DNA from: Gammaproteobacteria bacterium
Lineage (GTDB): Bacteria > Pseudomonadota > Gammaproteobacteria > Burkholderiales > Rhodocyclaceae
Reading direction: 5' to 3'
NCBI GenBank assembly: GCA_018825305.1
Contig: JAHJEO010000011.1
Span: forward strand, 26,988-90,987
DNA length: 64,000 bases
The translations under genes and the position numbers were made by a program. Positions 46,267-55,764 of this stretch are shown piece after piece; position 1 is the first letter of the stretch; each line of letters begins with the position of its first letter. Below the pieces are notes generated by a model, which saw only the letters and a list, made by a program, of their open reading frames with translations, was not told where the DNA came from and did no database searches.

Positions 46267-47106
46267 TCAGTTCGCTGCGGCGTGCTGAACGCGGAACGGC
46301 TTGCGGCGCGGGCCGTAGGCCAGTTCGTCGAGGGAACGCAGGGACTGGCGCAGTTCGTTCATCCAGTCTTCGTCCGCGCCCCCGACCGTCACATAGCTCG
46401 CCTCGGCGGCGACGTCGTACAAATCCCAGCCCGATTCGGCCACCAGCCGGAAGGCAATCTGTTCGGCTTCGCGCTGATGGTCTTCGTGGTATGTGGTCTT
46501 TAGCGCGCTGGCACCGAGGTAGGAAACCGCCGACGCAGTCACCGCCGTTCCGGCCGCCGTGGTTGGCAATATCGTTGACAAGCCCTTCACCAGCGCAGCC
46601 GCAGGGAACAACACCTGGGTCAGCACCGAGAACACGACGGTCGCCGCCGAATTCTCGTCGTGGTGCCGACCGATGACATGCCCCATCTCGCGGGCGATGA
46701 CGAAGGCCATGACCGAATCCGGCAACTGCATGCCCTGCGTGCCCTGCAGGATGACGATGGTACCGCTGGCATTCGACAGCACGCCACCCTGCGCGCTGGG
46801 CGCTACCTCGAAGCGGAACTTGACGTCACGCGCATCGAGATCGGGGTAGAGGCGCCGCGCCGTCACCTCGGTCCGTTCCATCAGCTTGCGCAACTGCCGC
46901 TGGTAGTCCAGGCGCAGGCACTGATCCTCGCTCTGATCCACGGTCGGCGGCGACGCGCTGGCCAGCTTCATCTGCAGGTCGACCTCGGAGTAGACCTCGC
47001 TTACGACCGTGGGCACGACGACCTGCTGCCGCCCCGTTTGCGGCGAGGCGGCGCAGCCGGCGAGGGCAACACAGGAAAACGCCGCAAGTGGAGTGAGGAG
47101 CCGCAT
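46267..47106 (-). CDS. M48-like lipoprotein with altered zinc-binding site
   Basis: A 279-residue lipoprotein (lipobox LAGC, Cys18) of the M48 metallopeptidase family, with the active-site helix at residues 134-150 (AFVIAREMGHVIGRHHDE) and a second ligand candidate in the HQREAEQIAFRL helix. The HExxH zinc motif is REMGH: the first His (residue 139) is Arg, encoded by CGC. This should abolish normal zinc binding, so the protein may be an inactive relative or use another ligand. A QLLFPA-like helix (VLFPAAALVKGLSTI) precedes the C-terminal part. The nearest genes are unrelated. Confidence 0.8.
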   Translation of the reverse strand: MRLLTPLAAFSCVALAGCAASPQTGRQQVVVPTVVSEVYSEVDLQMKLASASPPTVDQSEDQCLRLDYQRQLRKLMERTEVTARRLYPDLDARDVKFRFEVAPSAQGGVLSNASGTIVILQGTQGMQLPDSVMAFVIAREMGHVIGRHHDENSAATVVFSVLTQVLFPAAALVKGLSTILPTTAAGTAVTASAVSYLGASALKTTYHEDHQREAEQIAFRLVAESGWDLYDVAAEASYVTVGGADEDWMNELRQSLRSLDELAYGPRRKPFRVQHAAAN

Positions 47107-47157
47107 ATCGCTTAAGAATGGGCCGCACCGAGGCCCATGTCAAGGATGAAATGCCGC

Positions 47158-48549
47158 TCAGAGAACTGCCGCCAACCGTTTCAGAACGATTTCGCGGCCG
47201 AGCACTTCGAGTACGGCGTCGATGGCCGGCGACTGCGGCTGGCCGAGCAGGGCCACGCGCAGCGGGATCGCCACCTGCGGCATCTTGAGGCCGGTTGCCG
47301 TCAGTGTCGCCTTCAGGGCCTGACTCAGAGCCGGGCGCTCCCACGGTAAATCGGTCAAGCGACCGTGCAGGTCGCGCAGCGCGGCCAGCGCCGCATCGGT
47401 GAAATGCTGCGCGCGCAGTTCTTCCGACGGATGTGTTGCGGCGTAGAACGGATGGGCCGCATCGGCCAGTTCGTTTAGCGTCGCCACGCGCTCCTTGTAG
47501 AGCGCTGCGACCTGGGCCGGATCGGGATGTGCACCGACTGCGACGCCCTGCCCCGCCAGCCGCCTGCCAATCTCGCCGGCCAGCCGCGCGTCGTCAGCCG
47601 CCTTGATGTAGTGGGCGTTGAGCCAGTTGAGTTTCTCGGTGTTGAACTGTGCCGCCGAGGGCGTGATGTGGGCAAGGTCGAACCACTGCACAAACTGCTC
47701 GCGCGAGAAGACTTCCTCATCGCCGTGTGACCAGCCCAGCCGCGCCAGATAGTTGATCACCGCCTCGGGCAGGTAGCCGTCCGCATCGAACTGCATCACC
47801 GACACCGCGCCGTGGCGCTTCGAGAGCTTCTGGCCGTCGTCGCCGAGGATCATCGAGACGTGGGCATATTCGGGCACGGCGGCACCGAGTGCCCGCAGCA
47901 CATTGATCTGGCGCGGCGTGTTGTTAACATGATCATCGCCGCGAATAACATGGGTGATGGCCATGTCCCAGTCATCCACCACCACGCAGAAGTTGTAGGT
48001 CGGCGTGCCGTCGGCGCGGGCGATGATGAAATCGTCGAGTTCATCATTGGCGAACTCGATGCGGCCCTTGACCAGGTCGTCCCAGGCCACGACGCCATCG
48101 ACCGGGTTCCTGAAGCGCACCACCGGCTGCACGCCGGAGGGCGGCGTCGGCAGCGCCTTGCCCGGCTCGGGCCGCCAGCGTCCGTCGTAGCGCGGCTTTT
48201 CGCCACGGGCGCGCTGCTCTTCGCGGATCTGGTCGAGTGCCTCGGCCGCCATGTAGCAGTGATAGGCGCTTCCCGAATCCAGCATCTGCTGGATGACCTC
48301 CTTGTAGCGATACATCCGCTGCATCTGGTAGAACGGGCCTTCGTCGTGGCCGAGTTCGAGCCATTGCATGCCGTCGATGATCGCCTGCACCGCCTCCGGC
48401 GTGGAACGCGCGATGTCGGTGTCCTCGACACGCAGGATGAAACTGCCGCCGTGGCTTCGGGCATAGGCCCAGGAAAACAGCGCGGTACGGGCGCCGCCGA
48501 TGTGGAGATAGCCGGTCGGGCTGGGGGCGAATCGGGTACGGACCGTCAT
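47158..48549 (-). CDS. gltX: Glutamyl-tRNA synthetase
   Basis: A 463-residue class I synthetase: [20 protein letters not shown] includes the HIGH-like HIGG, and KLSKRHG is the second ATP site. It charges tRNA-Glu. ATG 48549 gives the normal [13 protein letters not shown] start. The gene stands alone, with tRNA-Val divergent from it. Confidence 0.97.
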   Translation of the reverse strand: MTVRTRFAPSPTGYLHIGGARTALFSWAYARSHGGSFILRVEDTDIARSTPEAVQAIIDGMQWLELGHDEGPFYQMQRMYRYKEVIQQMLDSGSAYHCYMAAEALDQIREEQRARGEKPRYDGRWRPEPGKALPTPPSGVQPVVRFRNPVDGVVAWDDLVKGRIEFANDELDDFIIARADGTPTYNFCVVVDDWDMAITHVIRGDDHVNNTPRQINVLRALGAAVPEYAHVSMILGDDGQKLSKRHGAVSVMQFDADGYLPEAVINYLARLGWSHGDEEVFSREQFVQWFDLAHITPSAAQFNTEKLNWLNAHYIKAADDARLAGEIGRRLAGQGVAVGAHPDPAQVAALYKERVATLNELADAAHPFYAATHPSEELRAQHFTDAALAALRDLHGRLTDLPWERPALSQALKATLTATGLKMPQVAIPLRVALLGQPQSPAIDAVLEVLGREIVLKRLAAVL

Positions 48550-48657
48550 GGGGCAGTGGCAGAATCGGAAACGATGGAAGAGGCGCATTCTACGCGACCG
48601 CCATCCCGGAATTGACGGTACGGCGGGGTTCGTGGTCTAATGCGCCTCCTTCCCGGC

Positions 48658-48732
48658 GGGCGGTTAGCTCAGCGGTAGAGCACTGCCTTCACACGGCAGG
48701 GGTCACTGGTTCGAACCCAGTACCGCCCACCA
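48658..48732 (+). tRNA. tRNA-Val (CAC anticodon)
   Basis: A 75-base cloverleaf with encoded CCA: acceptor GGGCGGT pairs with ACCGCCC, D stem GCTC/GAGC, anticodon stem CTGCC/GGCAG with loop TTCACAC (anticodon CAC), T arm ACTGG TTCGAAC CCAGT. It reads GUG codons. Confidence 0.97.
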
Positions 48733-48776
48733 CCATACGAATACGTTGCACCAGCAACAAGCTTGCAAAGGTTCGC

Positions 48777-48998
48777 ATGACAGATACCGCCTACTGCTAC
48801 CACTGCGGCACCCACCATCCCAAGGCCGAGATGCGCCAGATCACCACCAAGGGTGGCAAACGCTGGCGCTGCATCAAGAGCATTGAAGCCACCAAGCGCG
48901 GCACCGCCGAGCGTGACGCCTTCGGCCAGCGCGTTTCGGCCATCAACAAGGCCGAGGCCCAGAGCAAGGCGCGGCTGATACTCAACGCCGATCGCTGA
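48777..48998 (+). CDS. Small zinc-ribbon-like protein
   Basis: A 73-residue protein with a CxxC pair (AYCYHCGTHHPK, residues 7-10) and a further Cys in RWRCIKSIEA. Together with His13-His14 it looks like a small zinc ribbon. The rest is basic and helical. A site AAAGG lies six bases before the ATG. It is 45 bases after tRNA-Val and close to the DUF3301 gene, which probably shares its transcript. No family is named. Confidence 0.7.
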   Translation: MTDTAYCYHCGTHHPKAEMRQITTKGGKRWRCIKSIEATKRGTAERDAFGQRVSAINKAEAQSKARLILNADR

Positions 48999-49004
48999 TC
49001 CGCG

Positions 49005-49325
49005 ATGCCAGGCTTCGAGATCGCCAGCATCCTTGTGCTGGGGGGACTCGGCTGGTTCTGGCTGGACAGCCTGAAGGCGCGCGACGCCGCCATCATGGCG
49101 GCACGCAAAGCCTGCAGCACGGAAGACCTGCAGCTACTCGACGACACTGTTTCGATCACCGGCCTCAAGGCGGCTCGCGACGATGACGGCCGCCTCATGC
49201 TGCAACGCGTCTATGCCTTCGAGTTCAGCGATACCGGCGACAACCGCCGGCGCGGCAGCGTCGTCCTGCTTGGTCACGGTGTCAGCATGATCAACCTTGG
49301 TCCGCGCTTCGTTCCCGGCCACTGA
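49005..49325 (+). CDS. DUF3301 single-helix protein
   Basis: A 106-residue protein with an N-terminal helix (GFEIASILVLGGLGWFWLDSLKARDAAI) and a small soluble domain with a C-terminal VVLLGHGVSMINLGP, as in DUF3301. It starts six bases after the preceding gene ends, so they form a pair. Function unknown. Confidence 0.8.
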   Translation: MPGFEIASILVLGGLGWFWLDSLKARDAAIMAARKACSTEDLQLLDDTVSITGLKAARDDDGRLMLQRVYAFEFSDTGDNRRRGSVVLLGHGVSMINLGPRFVPGH

Positions 49326-49394
49326 CAAGACCTACTTGCGCCGCGGTTCCGTGAAGCGCATGATGACCATACAGTCAGAAGCAGGAGCCATCTC

Positions 49395-49610
49395 ATGGAT
49401 GCAATTTCTTCCGTCGGCGGCGTAGCCGCGCAGCAGGCGCAACAGCCCCAGACTCAGGTTCGCACCGAGCGTCCCGAGCCACCGCCTCCGCCGCCTCCCA
49501 AGACGCAGCAGCAGGCGCAACCCCAGCGCACCGAGGAACCGAAGCAGCCGCAACCGGTCGTCAACCTGCAGGGCCAGAAGACCGGAACGGTCATCAACAC
49601 CAGCGCCTGA
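49395..49610 (+). CDS. Small Pro/Gln-rich hypothetical protein
   Basis: A 71-residue protein, low in complexity. It has a run of Pro (about residues 28-35) inside Gln-rich flanks, and a conserved-looking end PVVNLQGQKTGTVINTSA. That end recurs in small proteins of other Betaproteobacteria, as I recall. No transmembrane part. AGGAG lies eight bases before the ATG. It stands alone. Confidence 0.65.
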   Translation: MDAISSVGGVAAQQAQQPQTQVRTERPEPPPPPPPKTQQQAQPQRTEEPKQPQPVVNLQGQKTGTVINTSA

Positions 49611-49773
49611 CGCCGCTTCGCCGGACGCTGAAATTTACGCGTCCGCCACCAGCCCCACGGAAGTAATATGCGGGACTGCGATTTCCCATTGCAACGAATG
49701 TGGCGAAATTTTGCGCCGGGCTTCCCTGCGCGATGCGGGGAAGTGCCGGCTCAAGAACGACAGGGAGCGAAAA

Positions 49774-50292
49774 TTGAAAGGCAACATCAGGCCCACCGGG
49801 GTCGAGAAGGTCATGCGCGAAGACGATTTCATCGTCTCCAAGACCGACATCAAGGGCCGCATCACCTACGGCAACCGGGTATTCATCGAGTATTCCGGCT
49901 ACAGCGAGTCCGAACTGCTCAGCAGCCAGCACAACATCATCCGCCACCCGGACATGCCGCGCGCGGTATTCAAGCTGCTGTGGGACACCCTCCAGGCCGG
50001 CAACGAGTGCTTCGCCTACGTCAAGAACATGGCGAAGGACGGCAGCCACTACTGGGTGCAGGCGAACGTGACGCCATCCTACGACCCGGCCGGCAACATG
50101 ATCGGCTTCCTCTCGGTGCGGCGCAAGCCCACGCCGGAAGCGATCAGCACCGTCTCGGGCATCTACCAGAGCATGCTCGCGGCCGAGAAACAGGCCGGTG
50201 CGCGCGATGCCATCGCCGCATCGTCGAGGATTCTTGCCGACCTGCTGGCGGCGAAAGGCTTGACCTATGAAGAATTCGCCCTCTCCCTCTGA
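49774..50292 (+). CDS. PAS-domain sensory protein
   Basis: A 172-residue cytoplasmic protein with one PAS domain (about residues 10-115): DFIVSKTDIKGRITYGNRVFIEYSGYSESEL, then RHPDMPRAVFKLLWDTLQAGNECFAYVKNMAKDG. The layout follows Aer-type redox or flavin sensors. TTG 49774 has GGGAG six bases before it, so the longer ATG frame (49711) is not preferred. The next gene is a chemoreceptor, so the pair forms a split sensor and receptor. Confidence 0.8.
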   Translation: MKGNIRPTGVEKVMREDDFIVSKTDIKGRITYGNRVFIEYSGYSESELLSSQHNIIRHPDMPRAVFKLLWDTLQAGNECFAYVKNMAKDGSHYWVQANVTPSYDPAGNMIGFLSVRRKPTPEAISTVSGIYQSMLAAEKQAGARDAIAASSRILADLLAAKGLTYEEFALSL

Positions 50293-50316
50293 GCATCCGG
50301 CGACGGAAACCCACTC

Positions 50317-51768
50317 ATGAATGCACTATCGCTAGAGACACGCTACAAGGCGTTCGCCACGGGGTTCAACATCCTCCTCCTGGCAGGGATCGTCATCAAC
50401 ATTTCCATGTACGGCTTTCACTGGCTGCCGTTCATCGTTCTGATTCTCGGCTTTGCGCTGGCCAGCTGGATGCAGGTCATGACGCGGCGCAGCTTCGCTC
50501 CGCTGGCGAGGATGACAACGGTCGCGGCGGAGGTGAGCCAGGGCCGCTTCGACAGTCGCATCACCGGCGTCGACGCCGACAGCGAAATCGGACGGCTGTG
50601 CTGGAACATGAACGACATGCTCGACCAGCTCGAGTCCTATTTCCGCGAAGTGGCAACCGCCTTCCGCTATACCAGCGACGGCAAGTTCTTCCGCCAGACC
50701 CTGCCGGCCGGCCTGCACGGCGCCTTCCGCGGCAGCCTCGAAAACGTGAACGTCTCGCTCGACGCGATGGCGTCGAACGGCCGCGAGCAGATGAAGAACC
50801 TGCTGATCTCGATGGTGCAGGGGCTCAATTCACGCAGCCTGCTGACCAACCTCGCATCGACGCAACAGGACCTGTCGCACATCACCGAACAGATGAAGGT
50901 CGTCGTCGAAGAGGCACTGAGCACCAACAGCGATGCCCTGGCCAGCCAGTCGTCGGTGGACTCCGTCGTCCGCCACCTGGCCGAAATCACCCAGCGGGTG
51001 GAGCATTCGTCCCGGACCATCGCCCAGCTCAACGCCCGCGGCAGCGACATCCAGCAGGCGGTCAGCCTCATCAACGGCATCGCCGACCAGACCAACCTGC
51101 TGGCGCTCAATGCCGCCATCGAGGCCGCGCGCGCCGGCGAGGCCGGGCGCGGCTTCGCCGTCGTCGCGGACGAAGTGCGCAAGCTGGCGGAGAACACCAA
51201 GAACGCCTCCGAATCCATCGGCCGCATCATGGCCGACCTGATGCGCGAAGCCGGCACCATGCTCGACGATTCGGCGGCAATGCGCGAGATGACGCAGCAA
51301 TCCACCGAAGTGGTCGGCGACGTTGCCGGACGCTTCCGCCAGTTCGCCACCTCCGCCAACAACACGCTGGAGAAGACCTACCACGCCATGGACAAGAGTT
51401 TCGCCTCGCTGATCAAGGTCGACCACATGATCTACAAGCAGCGCGCCTACATGGCACTGAACAGCAATGGCGAGGAAGAATACGTCAAGGCCGTCAGCGT
51501 CGATTTCCACGGTTGCCGGCTGGGCAAGTGGTACTACGAAGGCGACGGCAAGGAGCGCTTCAGTTCGGTTCCCTCATACCGCAGCCTGGAGGTGCCGCAC
51601 CGCACGGTGCACCACAGCGCCCACCGCCTGCTGGCGTCGATCGACCGCGGCTGGGAGCGCGACTCTGCCGTGCAGCAGGAAATCTACGAAGCACTGTCCG
51701 AGATGGAAGAAGGCAGCAACGGCGTCATGGAAGTCATCGACCGCATGGTCGCCGAGAAACACGGCTGA
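50317..51768 (+). CDS. Methyl-accepting chemotaxis protein with C-terminal CZB domain
   Basis: A 483-residue receptor. Two helices lie near residues 15-50 with no periplasmic domain between them (about four residues). A HAMP segment follows at about 55-105, then the signalling domain ([42 protein letters not shown] at about 265-305). A chemoreceptor zinc-binding (CZB) domain closes it, with [22 protein letters not shown] and later His residues as metal ligands. It probably signals metal or redox state to CheA/CheW. Its sensing input may be the PAS protein upstream. Confidence 0.93.
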   Translation: MNALSLETRYKAFATGFNILLLAGIVINISMYGFHWLPFIVLILGFALASWMQVMTRRSFAPLARMTTVAAEVSQGRFDSRITGVDADSEIGRLCWNMNDMLDQLESYFREVATAFRYTSDGKFFRQTLPAGLHGAFRGSLENVNVSLDAMASNGREQMKNLLISMVQGLNSRSLLTNLASTQQDLSHITEQMKVVVEEALSTNSDALASQSSVDSVVRHLAEITQRVEHSSRTIAQLNARGSDIQQAVSLINGIADQTNLLALNAAIEAARAGEAGRGFAVVADEVRKLAENTKNASESIGRIMADLMREAGTMLDDSAAMREMTQQSTEVVGDVAGRFRQFATSANNTLEKTYHAMDKSFASLIKVDHMIYKQRAYMALNSNGEEEYVKAVSVDFHGCRLGKWYYEGDGKERFSSVPSYRSLEVPHRTVHHSAHRLLASIDRGWERDSAVQQEIYEALSEMEEGSNGVMEVIDRMVAEKHG

Positions 51769-51769
51769 A

Positions 51770-52366
51770 ATGCGCGCGACCATGCCGTCGCGCGCCGGTG
51801 TGCGGCGGATTCTGCTGACGCTGACGGTTCTGATTCTGCACGGAGCCACGCCGTGGCCGGCGACAGCCTTGGCCGGAGCGCCCGCCACCACGCCGGCCAG
51901 CCTGATCGAACTGCGCCGCCACACCGAGCTTGCCATGGCCCGCGGCGACTACCGCGCGGCCGAGATGCTGGTCGAGACCTATCTGCCGGCGGCACAGCGC
52001 CTGGCCGAGCCCACCTGGCTCGTATTCAACGCCCACCTCGTCGCGACCCGGATCAAGCTTGCCCTCGACAAGGTCGCCGAGGCCGAAGGTCACGCCCTGC
52101 AGTTGGACTCGGTCGCCGCCGCGGCAGGCAGCAGCGACGACGCCATGGAGCGCGCGATCGCCGCAATCACGCTATCGCAGGTAAGGCAGCGGCAGGATCG
52201 TTCAGCCGAGGCGGCAGATCTCGCCCGCCAGGCGCTTGCCATCCTCCGCCGCGCCCACGAGCGCGGCCGCATCACGCGCCAGACCTTCGAGCGGGAACGG
52301 CTGGCCTACGAGGAAGTGCTGATCGCGGCCGGCAGCGGCGAAAAGTCGGCGCCGGCGCTACGGTGA
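51770..52366 (+). CDS. Exported helical hypothetical protein
   Basis: A 198-residue protein with a signal-like start (RRILLTLTVLILHGATPWPATALAGA) and then helices of TPR type (RRHTELAMARGDYRAAEMLVETYLPAAQRL). It starts two bases after the MCP stop, so it is co-transcribed. The last residues (GEKSAPALR) come from a copy of the dispersed motif at 52340-52363, so the native C-terminus was altered. Function unknown. Confidence 0.65.
   Translation: MRATMPSRAGVRRILLTLTVLILHGATPWPATALAGAPATTPASLIELRRHTELAMARGDYRAAEMLVETYLPAAQRLAEPTWLVFNAHLVATRIKLALDKVAEAEGHALQLDSVAAAAGSSDDAMERAIAAITLSQVRQRQDRSAEAADLARQALAILRRAHERGRITRQTFERERLAYEEVLIAAGSGEKSAPALR
52340..52363 (-). repeat. Dispersed REP-like motif, copy 12
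   Basis: GAAAAGTCGGCGCCGGCGCTACGG, one mismatch in the core, at the very end of the helical gene, where it encodes GEKSAPAL. Confidence 0.6.
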
Positions 52367-52379
52367 GCGACACGCCGGA

Positions 52380-53012
52380 TCACCCCAGTTCGGCCAGCGC
52401 GTCGGTGGCGATATCGCGCACGTCGCCATTGGCATCGGCAAGGCAGCGCTGCAGCGCCGGCCGCGCCTCCGCAGCGCCGCTCAGCCCCAGGTAGAAGCAG
52501 GCATCGGCCCTGACGCGGGCATCGCCGTGGGCGGCGAGCTCCGCCAGTTGCGGCAGCAGCGCACGCAAGGCCGGGCTACCCGCCTGGGCCTCGAAGATGA
52601 CGCTGGCGCCGATGCGGACATTGATACTGGCCTCGGGATTGGCGACGATCGGCAACAGCGCCGACAGCAACGCCGGTTCAGCCGCGATCATGTCGCGCAC
52701 CCTGGGCAGTTCGCCATCCTTGAGCAGGGTATGGAAGTAGTCGGCCATGCCCTCAGCGCTGCCGGCGCGGCGCGCCCACTCCTCGAACTCGGCCCGGCTG
52801 CGCGAACCCGAGAGCTCGAAGGGGCCGATGCGCACCCAGGGCAGCGAGCGCACGCCGAGCGCCTCGGCCACCTCGGGATGCACCGCCACGTTGACGACTT
52901 CGAGGCGACCAATATCGCCATCCTTGGCCATGGCGGAAAGACTGGCAAGCACGGCAGGGCAATGCGGGCAGGACGCGACCACCAGCAGCAGGGCGTCCGG
53001 CACGGCCGCCAT
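52380..53012 (-). CDS. Thioredoxin-fold and HEAT-repeat fusion protein
   Basis: A 210-residue protein. An N-terminal thioredoxin-like domain (about 1-80) has ASCPHCPAVLASL (CPHC active site) and the cis-Pro in RSLPWVRIG. Its C-terminal half (about 120-210) is HEAT-like helices: ALRALLPQLAELAAHGDARVRADACFYLGLSG and RPALQRCLADANGDVRDIATDALAEL. It may recognise a partner for disulfide exchange. The ATG overlaps the dnaQ stop (ATGA). Confidence 0.8.
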   Translation of the reverse strand: MAAVPDALLLVVASCPHCPAVLASLSAMAKDGDIGRLEVVNVAVHPEVAEALGVRSLPWVRIGPFELSGSRSRAEFEEWARRAGSAEGMADYFHTLLKDGELPRVRDMIAAEPALLSALLPIVANPEASINVRIGASVIFEAQAGSPALRALLPQLAELAAHGDARVRADACFYLGLSGAAEARPALQRCLADANGDVRDIATDALAELG

Positions 53013-53716
53013 CAGCCCGCCGCCTGCGTCTGCCATAAGCACTTGCCCCTGCTCTCCTGTGCGATCTCGCCGAGCACGCGCTCGTGCTCGGCCAGTTCCT
53101 CGGCGCTGGCGCGCAGCACCAGCAATGCCGGCCTGTCACCCACCGTGGCATGGGAACCGGCCACGGCTGCCGGCTCGAGGTCCATGATCAGGCTTTCCTG
53201 GCCGCGGGTCATCGCCAGATACACCTCGGAAAGCAATTCGGCGTCGAGCAGTGCGCCGTGCAGTTGCCGGCCCGAATTGTCCACGCCGAAATCACGACAC
53301 AGCGCATCGAGGTTGTTCTTGCGGCCGGGGCGCATTTCGCGCGCCATCCGCAGCGTGTCGATGACACTATCGCAAATGCCGGCGACAGGATCGAGCCCGA
53401 GCAGCGCGAACTCGTGGTTGAGGAAGCCGACGTCGAAAGCGGCGTTGTGGATCACCAGTTCCGCGCCGCGGATGAAATCAACCAGTTCCGCCGCGATGGC
53501 GCCGAAAACCGGCTCGCCGGCCACCCGTTCGTTGGTGATGCCGTGCACCTGCATGGCGCCGGCGTCGATGTCGCGCTCGGGGTTGATGTAGCGGTGGAAG
53601 CGCTGGCCGGTAAGGCGGCGCCCAAGCATCTCGACGCAGCCGATCTCGATGATGCGATGTCCCAGCGACGGATCGAGGCCGGTGGTCTCGGTGTCGAGCA
53701 TGATCTGTCGTGTCAT
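53012..53716 (-). CDS. dnaQ: DNA polymerase III epsilon subunit (proofreading exonuclease)
   Basis: A 234-residue DEDDh exonuclease of the polymerase III core. Asp8/Glu10 in MLDTETTGLD, AFDVGFLNHEFALLG, and HGALLDAELLSEVY (His and Asp) give the active site. The C-terminal piece binds the polymerase. The gene is followed by the CPHC-HEAT gene and preceded by rnhA; the rnhA-dnaQ pair is common. Confidence 0.96.
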   Translation of the reverse strand: MTRQIMLDTETTGLDPSLGHRIIEIGCVEMLGRRLTGQRFHRYINPERDIDAGAMQVHGITNERVAGEPVFGAIAAELVDFIRGAELVIHNAAFDVGFLNHEFALLGLDPVAGICDSVIDTLRMAREMRPGRKNNLDALCRDFGVDNSGRQLHGALLDAELLSEVYLAMTRGQESLIMDLEPAAVAGSHATVGDRPALLVLRASAEELAEHERVLGEIAQESRGKCLWQTQAAG

Positions 53717-53720
53717 CGTT

Positions 53721-54176
53721 TCAACCCCTTCTCACCTGATCGACGCCGCGCCGCGCCAGTTCGTCGGCCCGTTCGTTCTCGACGTGGCCGGCGTGGCCCT
53801 TGACCCAGTGCCACTCAATCTTGTGCTGCGCCGCCAGCGCATCCAGCGTGCGCCACAGGTCCTCGTTCTTAACCGGCGCCTTGCCGGCGGTCTTCCAGCC
53901 GCGCCTCTTCCAGCCGTGGATCCATTCGGTGATGCCCTTCTGCACGTACTGCGAGTCGGTATGCACGCGCGCCGCCACCGGACGCTTGAGCGCACGCAAG
54001 GCCTCGATCACCGCCATCATCTCCATGCGGTTGTTGGTGGTATCCGGCTCGCCGCCGAACAGCTCCTTGTCGGTACCGTTGTGGCGCAGGATGGCGCCCC
54101 AGCCGCCAGGTCCGGGATTGCCGCTGCAGGCGCCGTCGGTGTAGATGTCGATGGTCGTTTGTTCCACTGCCGTCAT
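53721..54176 (-). CDS. rnhA: Ribonuclease HI
   Basis: A 151-residue RNase that cuts RNA in RNA-DNA hybrids. Active-site residues appear in [17 protein letters not shown] (Asp), [13 protein letters not shown] (Glu), VHTDSQYV (Asp) and ENERADELA (Asp), with His in KGHAGH. The start overlaps the methyltransferase stop (ATGA), and dnaQ follows after four bases. Confidence 0.97.
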   Translation of the reverse strand: MTAVEQTTIDIYTDGACSGNPGPGGWGAILRHNGTDKELFGGEPDTTNNRMEMMAVIEALRALKRPVAARVHTDSQYVQKGITEWIHGWKRRGWKTAGKAPVKNEDLWRTLDALAAQHKIEWHWVKGHAGHVENERADELARRGVDQVRRG

Positions 54177-54904
54177 TGTGAATCCGCCTTCTTCTGTGTC
54201 ACCGGCGCCACCATGGCGCGGGCGCGGGCCTTGCGATCGTTCCATGCCGGCATGATCAGGCGCATGCCCTGCACGCGCTTGATCGCCTGCAGCACATAGA
54301 CACCCCCGGCGAAGGGCCACCAGCGGTCGCCGGCCTTCTCCATGAAATCCCAGCGGCGCAGCCACTTCTCCTGACGCGCCGGCGGCGCGTAACAACCGAA
54401 GGCACCCGCCCGCGTCTCGAAACCGAGCAGCGCGAACCAGTCCTTGAGGCGTGGCACGCTGATGTACTGGCCGCGCCACGGCGGCGGCAGCACGCGGCGC
54501 GCCAGCCGCCGGCGCGCGCCCCACAGGCTGTACGGATTGAAGCCGGTCACGATGACGCTGCCCTCTGGCACCAGCACCCGCGCCACCTCGCGCAACACCT
54601 GATGCGGGTTGTCCTCGAACTCGAGCGCATGCGGCAACACCACCAGGTCGAGGCTGTTTGCGGCGAACGGCAGCTGCAGCGGCGTGGCGCGCACCGCAAC
54701 GGCATGAGCGTCATTGCGGTCGTCGGCGCGCAGGCGGAAGGGCATGCGGTTGGCGCGCAGATAATCGAGCTGCGGCAGGCCGAGCTGCAGCGCGTTGAAA
54801 CCGAAGATGTCGGCGACGATCTGGTCGTGCCGGCCCTGCTCCCAGTCGAGAACGTAGCGGCCCTGCGGCGTTCCCAGCCAGTCGGCGAAGCCCTGAATCG
54901 TCAT
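54173..54904 (-). CDS. Class I SAM-dependent methyltransferase
   Basis: A 243-residue methyltransferase with [13 protein letters not shown] in place of the usual glycine motif I, then [50 protein letters not shown] (motifs II-III). The group sits between gloB and rnhA in many betaproteobacteria. The loss of the GxGxG glycines is typical of this family in my memory, so activity is not certain. Divergent from gloB by 18 bases. Confidence 0.85.
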   Translation of the reverse strand: MTIQGFADWLGTPQGRYVLDWEQGRHDQIVADIFGFNALQLGLPQLDYLRANRMPFRLRADDRNDAHAVAVRATPLQLPFAANSLDLVVLPHALEFEDNPHQVLREVARVLVPEGSVIVTGFNPYSLWGARRRLARRVLPPPWRGQYISVPRLKDWFALLGFETRAGAFGCYAPPARQEKWLRRWDFMEKAGDRWWPFAGGVYVLQAIKRVQGMRLIMPAWNDRKARARAMVAPVTQKKADSQ

Positions 54905-54922
54905 TGGTTAGAATGCAGCAAG

Positions 54923-55711
54923 ATGTCCATCCAAATCCATCCCCTGCCGGCGTTCGAGGACAACTACATCTGGGCGATCCGGTCCGGTGACGCCGTCGTC
55001 GTGGTCGATCCCGGCGAGTCCGCGCCGGTGCAGCGTTACCTCGAAGCGAGCGGCGCCCGCCTCTGCGCCATTCTCGTCACCCACCGCCACGGCGACCACA
55101 CCGAAGGCATCGCCGCGCTGACTGCCCAGACTACCGTGCCGGTGTTCGGTCCGGCGCTGGAAAACATCGCCGGCGTGAGCCACCCGGTCACAGGCGGCCA
55201 GCGCATCGAAGTGCCGCAACTGGGCATGAAATTCGAGGTGATCGCCCTGCCGGGCCATACGCGTGGACATGTTGCGTATTATGCCTGCCAAGGCGCCGCC
55301 GCCGGACTGCTGTTCTGTGGCGACGTACTGTTCGGCGGCGGCTGCGGTCGCGTCTTCGAAGGCACCATGGCGCAGATGCAGGCCTCGCTGGCCACGCTCG
55401 CCGCCCTGCCCGCGGCCACCGCCGTCCATTGCGCGCACGAGTACACCCAGGCCAACCTGCGTTTCGCCCGCGCCGTCGAGCCGGACAACCCGGCGCTGCT
55501 GGCACGCATCGACGCGGTCGCGCGGCTGCGCGCCGCAGGACAGCCCACCGTGCCATCGACGCTGGCCGAGGAACTCGCCACCAACCCCTTCCTGCGCTGG
55601 GACGCGCCCGCCGTGATCGCGGCGGCCACGGCACGACGAGGCGCGGCGCCACACGATGCCATCGAGGTCTTCACCGCCATCCGCCAGTGGAAAGACGGCT
55701 TCAGAGCCTGA
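54923..55711 (+). CDS. gloB: Hydroxyacylglutathione hydrolase (glyoxalase II)
   Basis: A 262-residue metallo-beta-lactamase-fold hydrolase that converts S-lactoylglutathione to lactate and glutathione. Metal ligands His54, His56, Asp58 and His59 sit in THRHGDHT; others are in PGHTRGHV, FCGDVLFGGGCGR and HCAHEYT. Length is usual. It faces the methyltransferase gene across an 18-base gap. Confidence 0.95.
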   Translation: MSIQIHPLPAFEDNYIWAIRSGDAVVVVDPGESAPVQRYLEASGARLCAILVTHRHGDHTEGIAALTAQTTVPVFGPALENIAGVSHPVTGGQRIEVPQLGMKFEVIALPGHTRGHVAYYACQGAAAGLLFCGDVLFGGGCGRVFEGTMAQMQASLATLAALPAATAVHCAHEYTQANLRFARAVEPDNPALLARIDAVARLRAAGQPTVPSTLAEELATNPFLRWDAPAVIAAATARRGAAPHDAIEVFTAIRQWKDGFRA

Positions 55712-55764
55712 AACCGCCGGCAAGTTTGTTACCATTCGCAGCCCCCTCGCCTCCTGGTTTCCCG

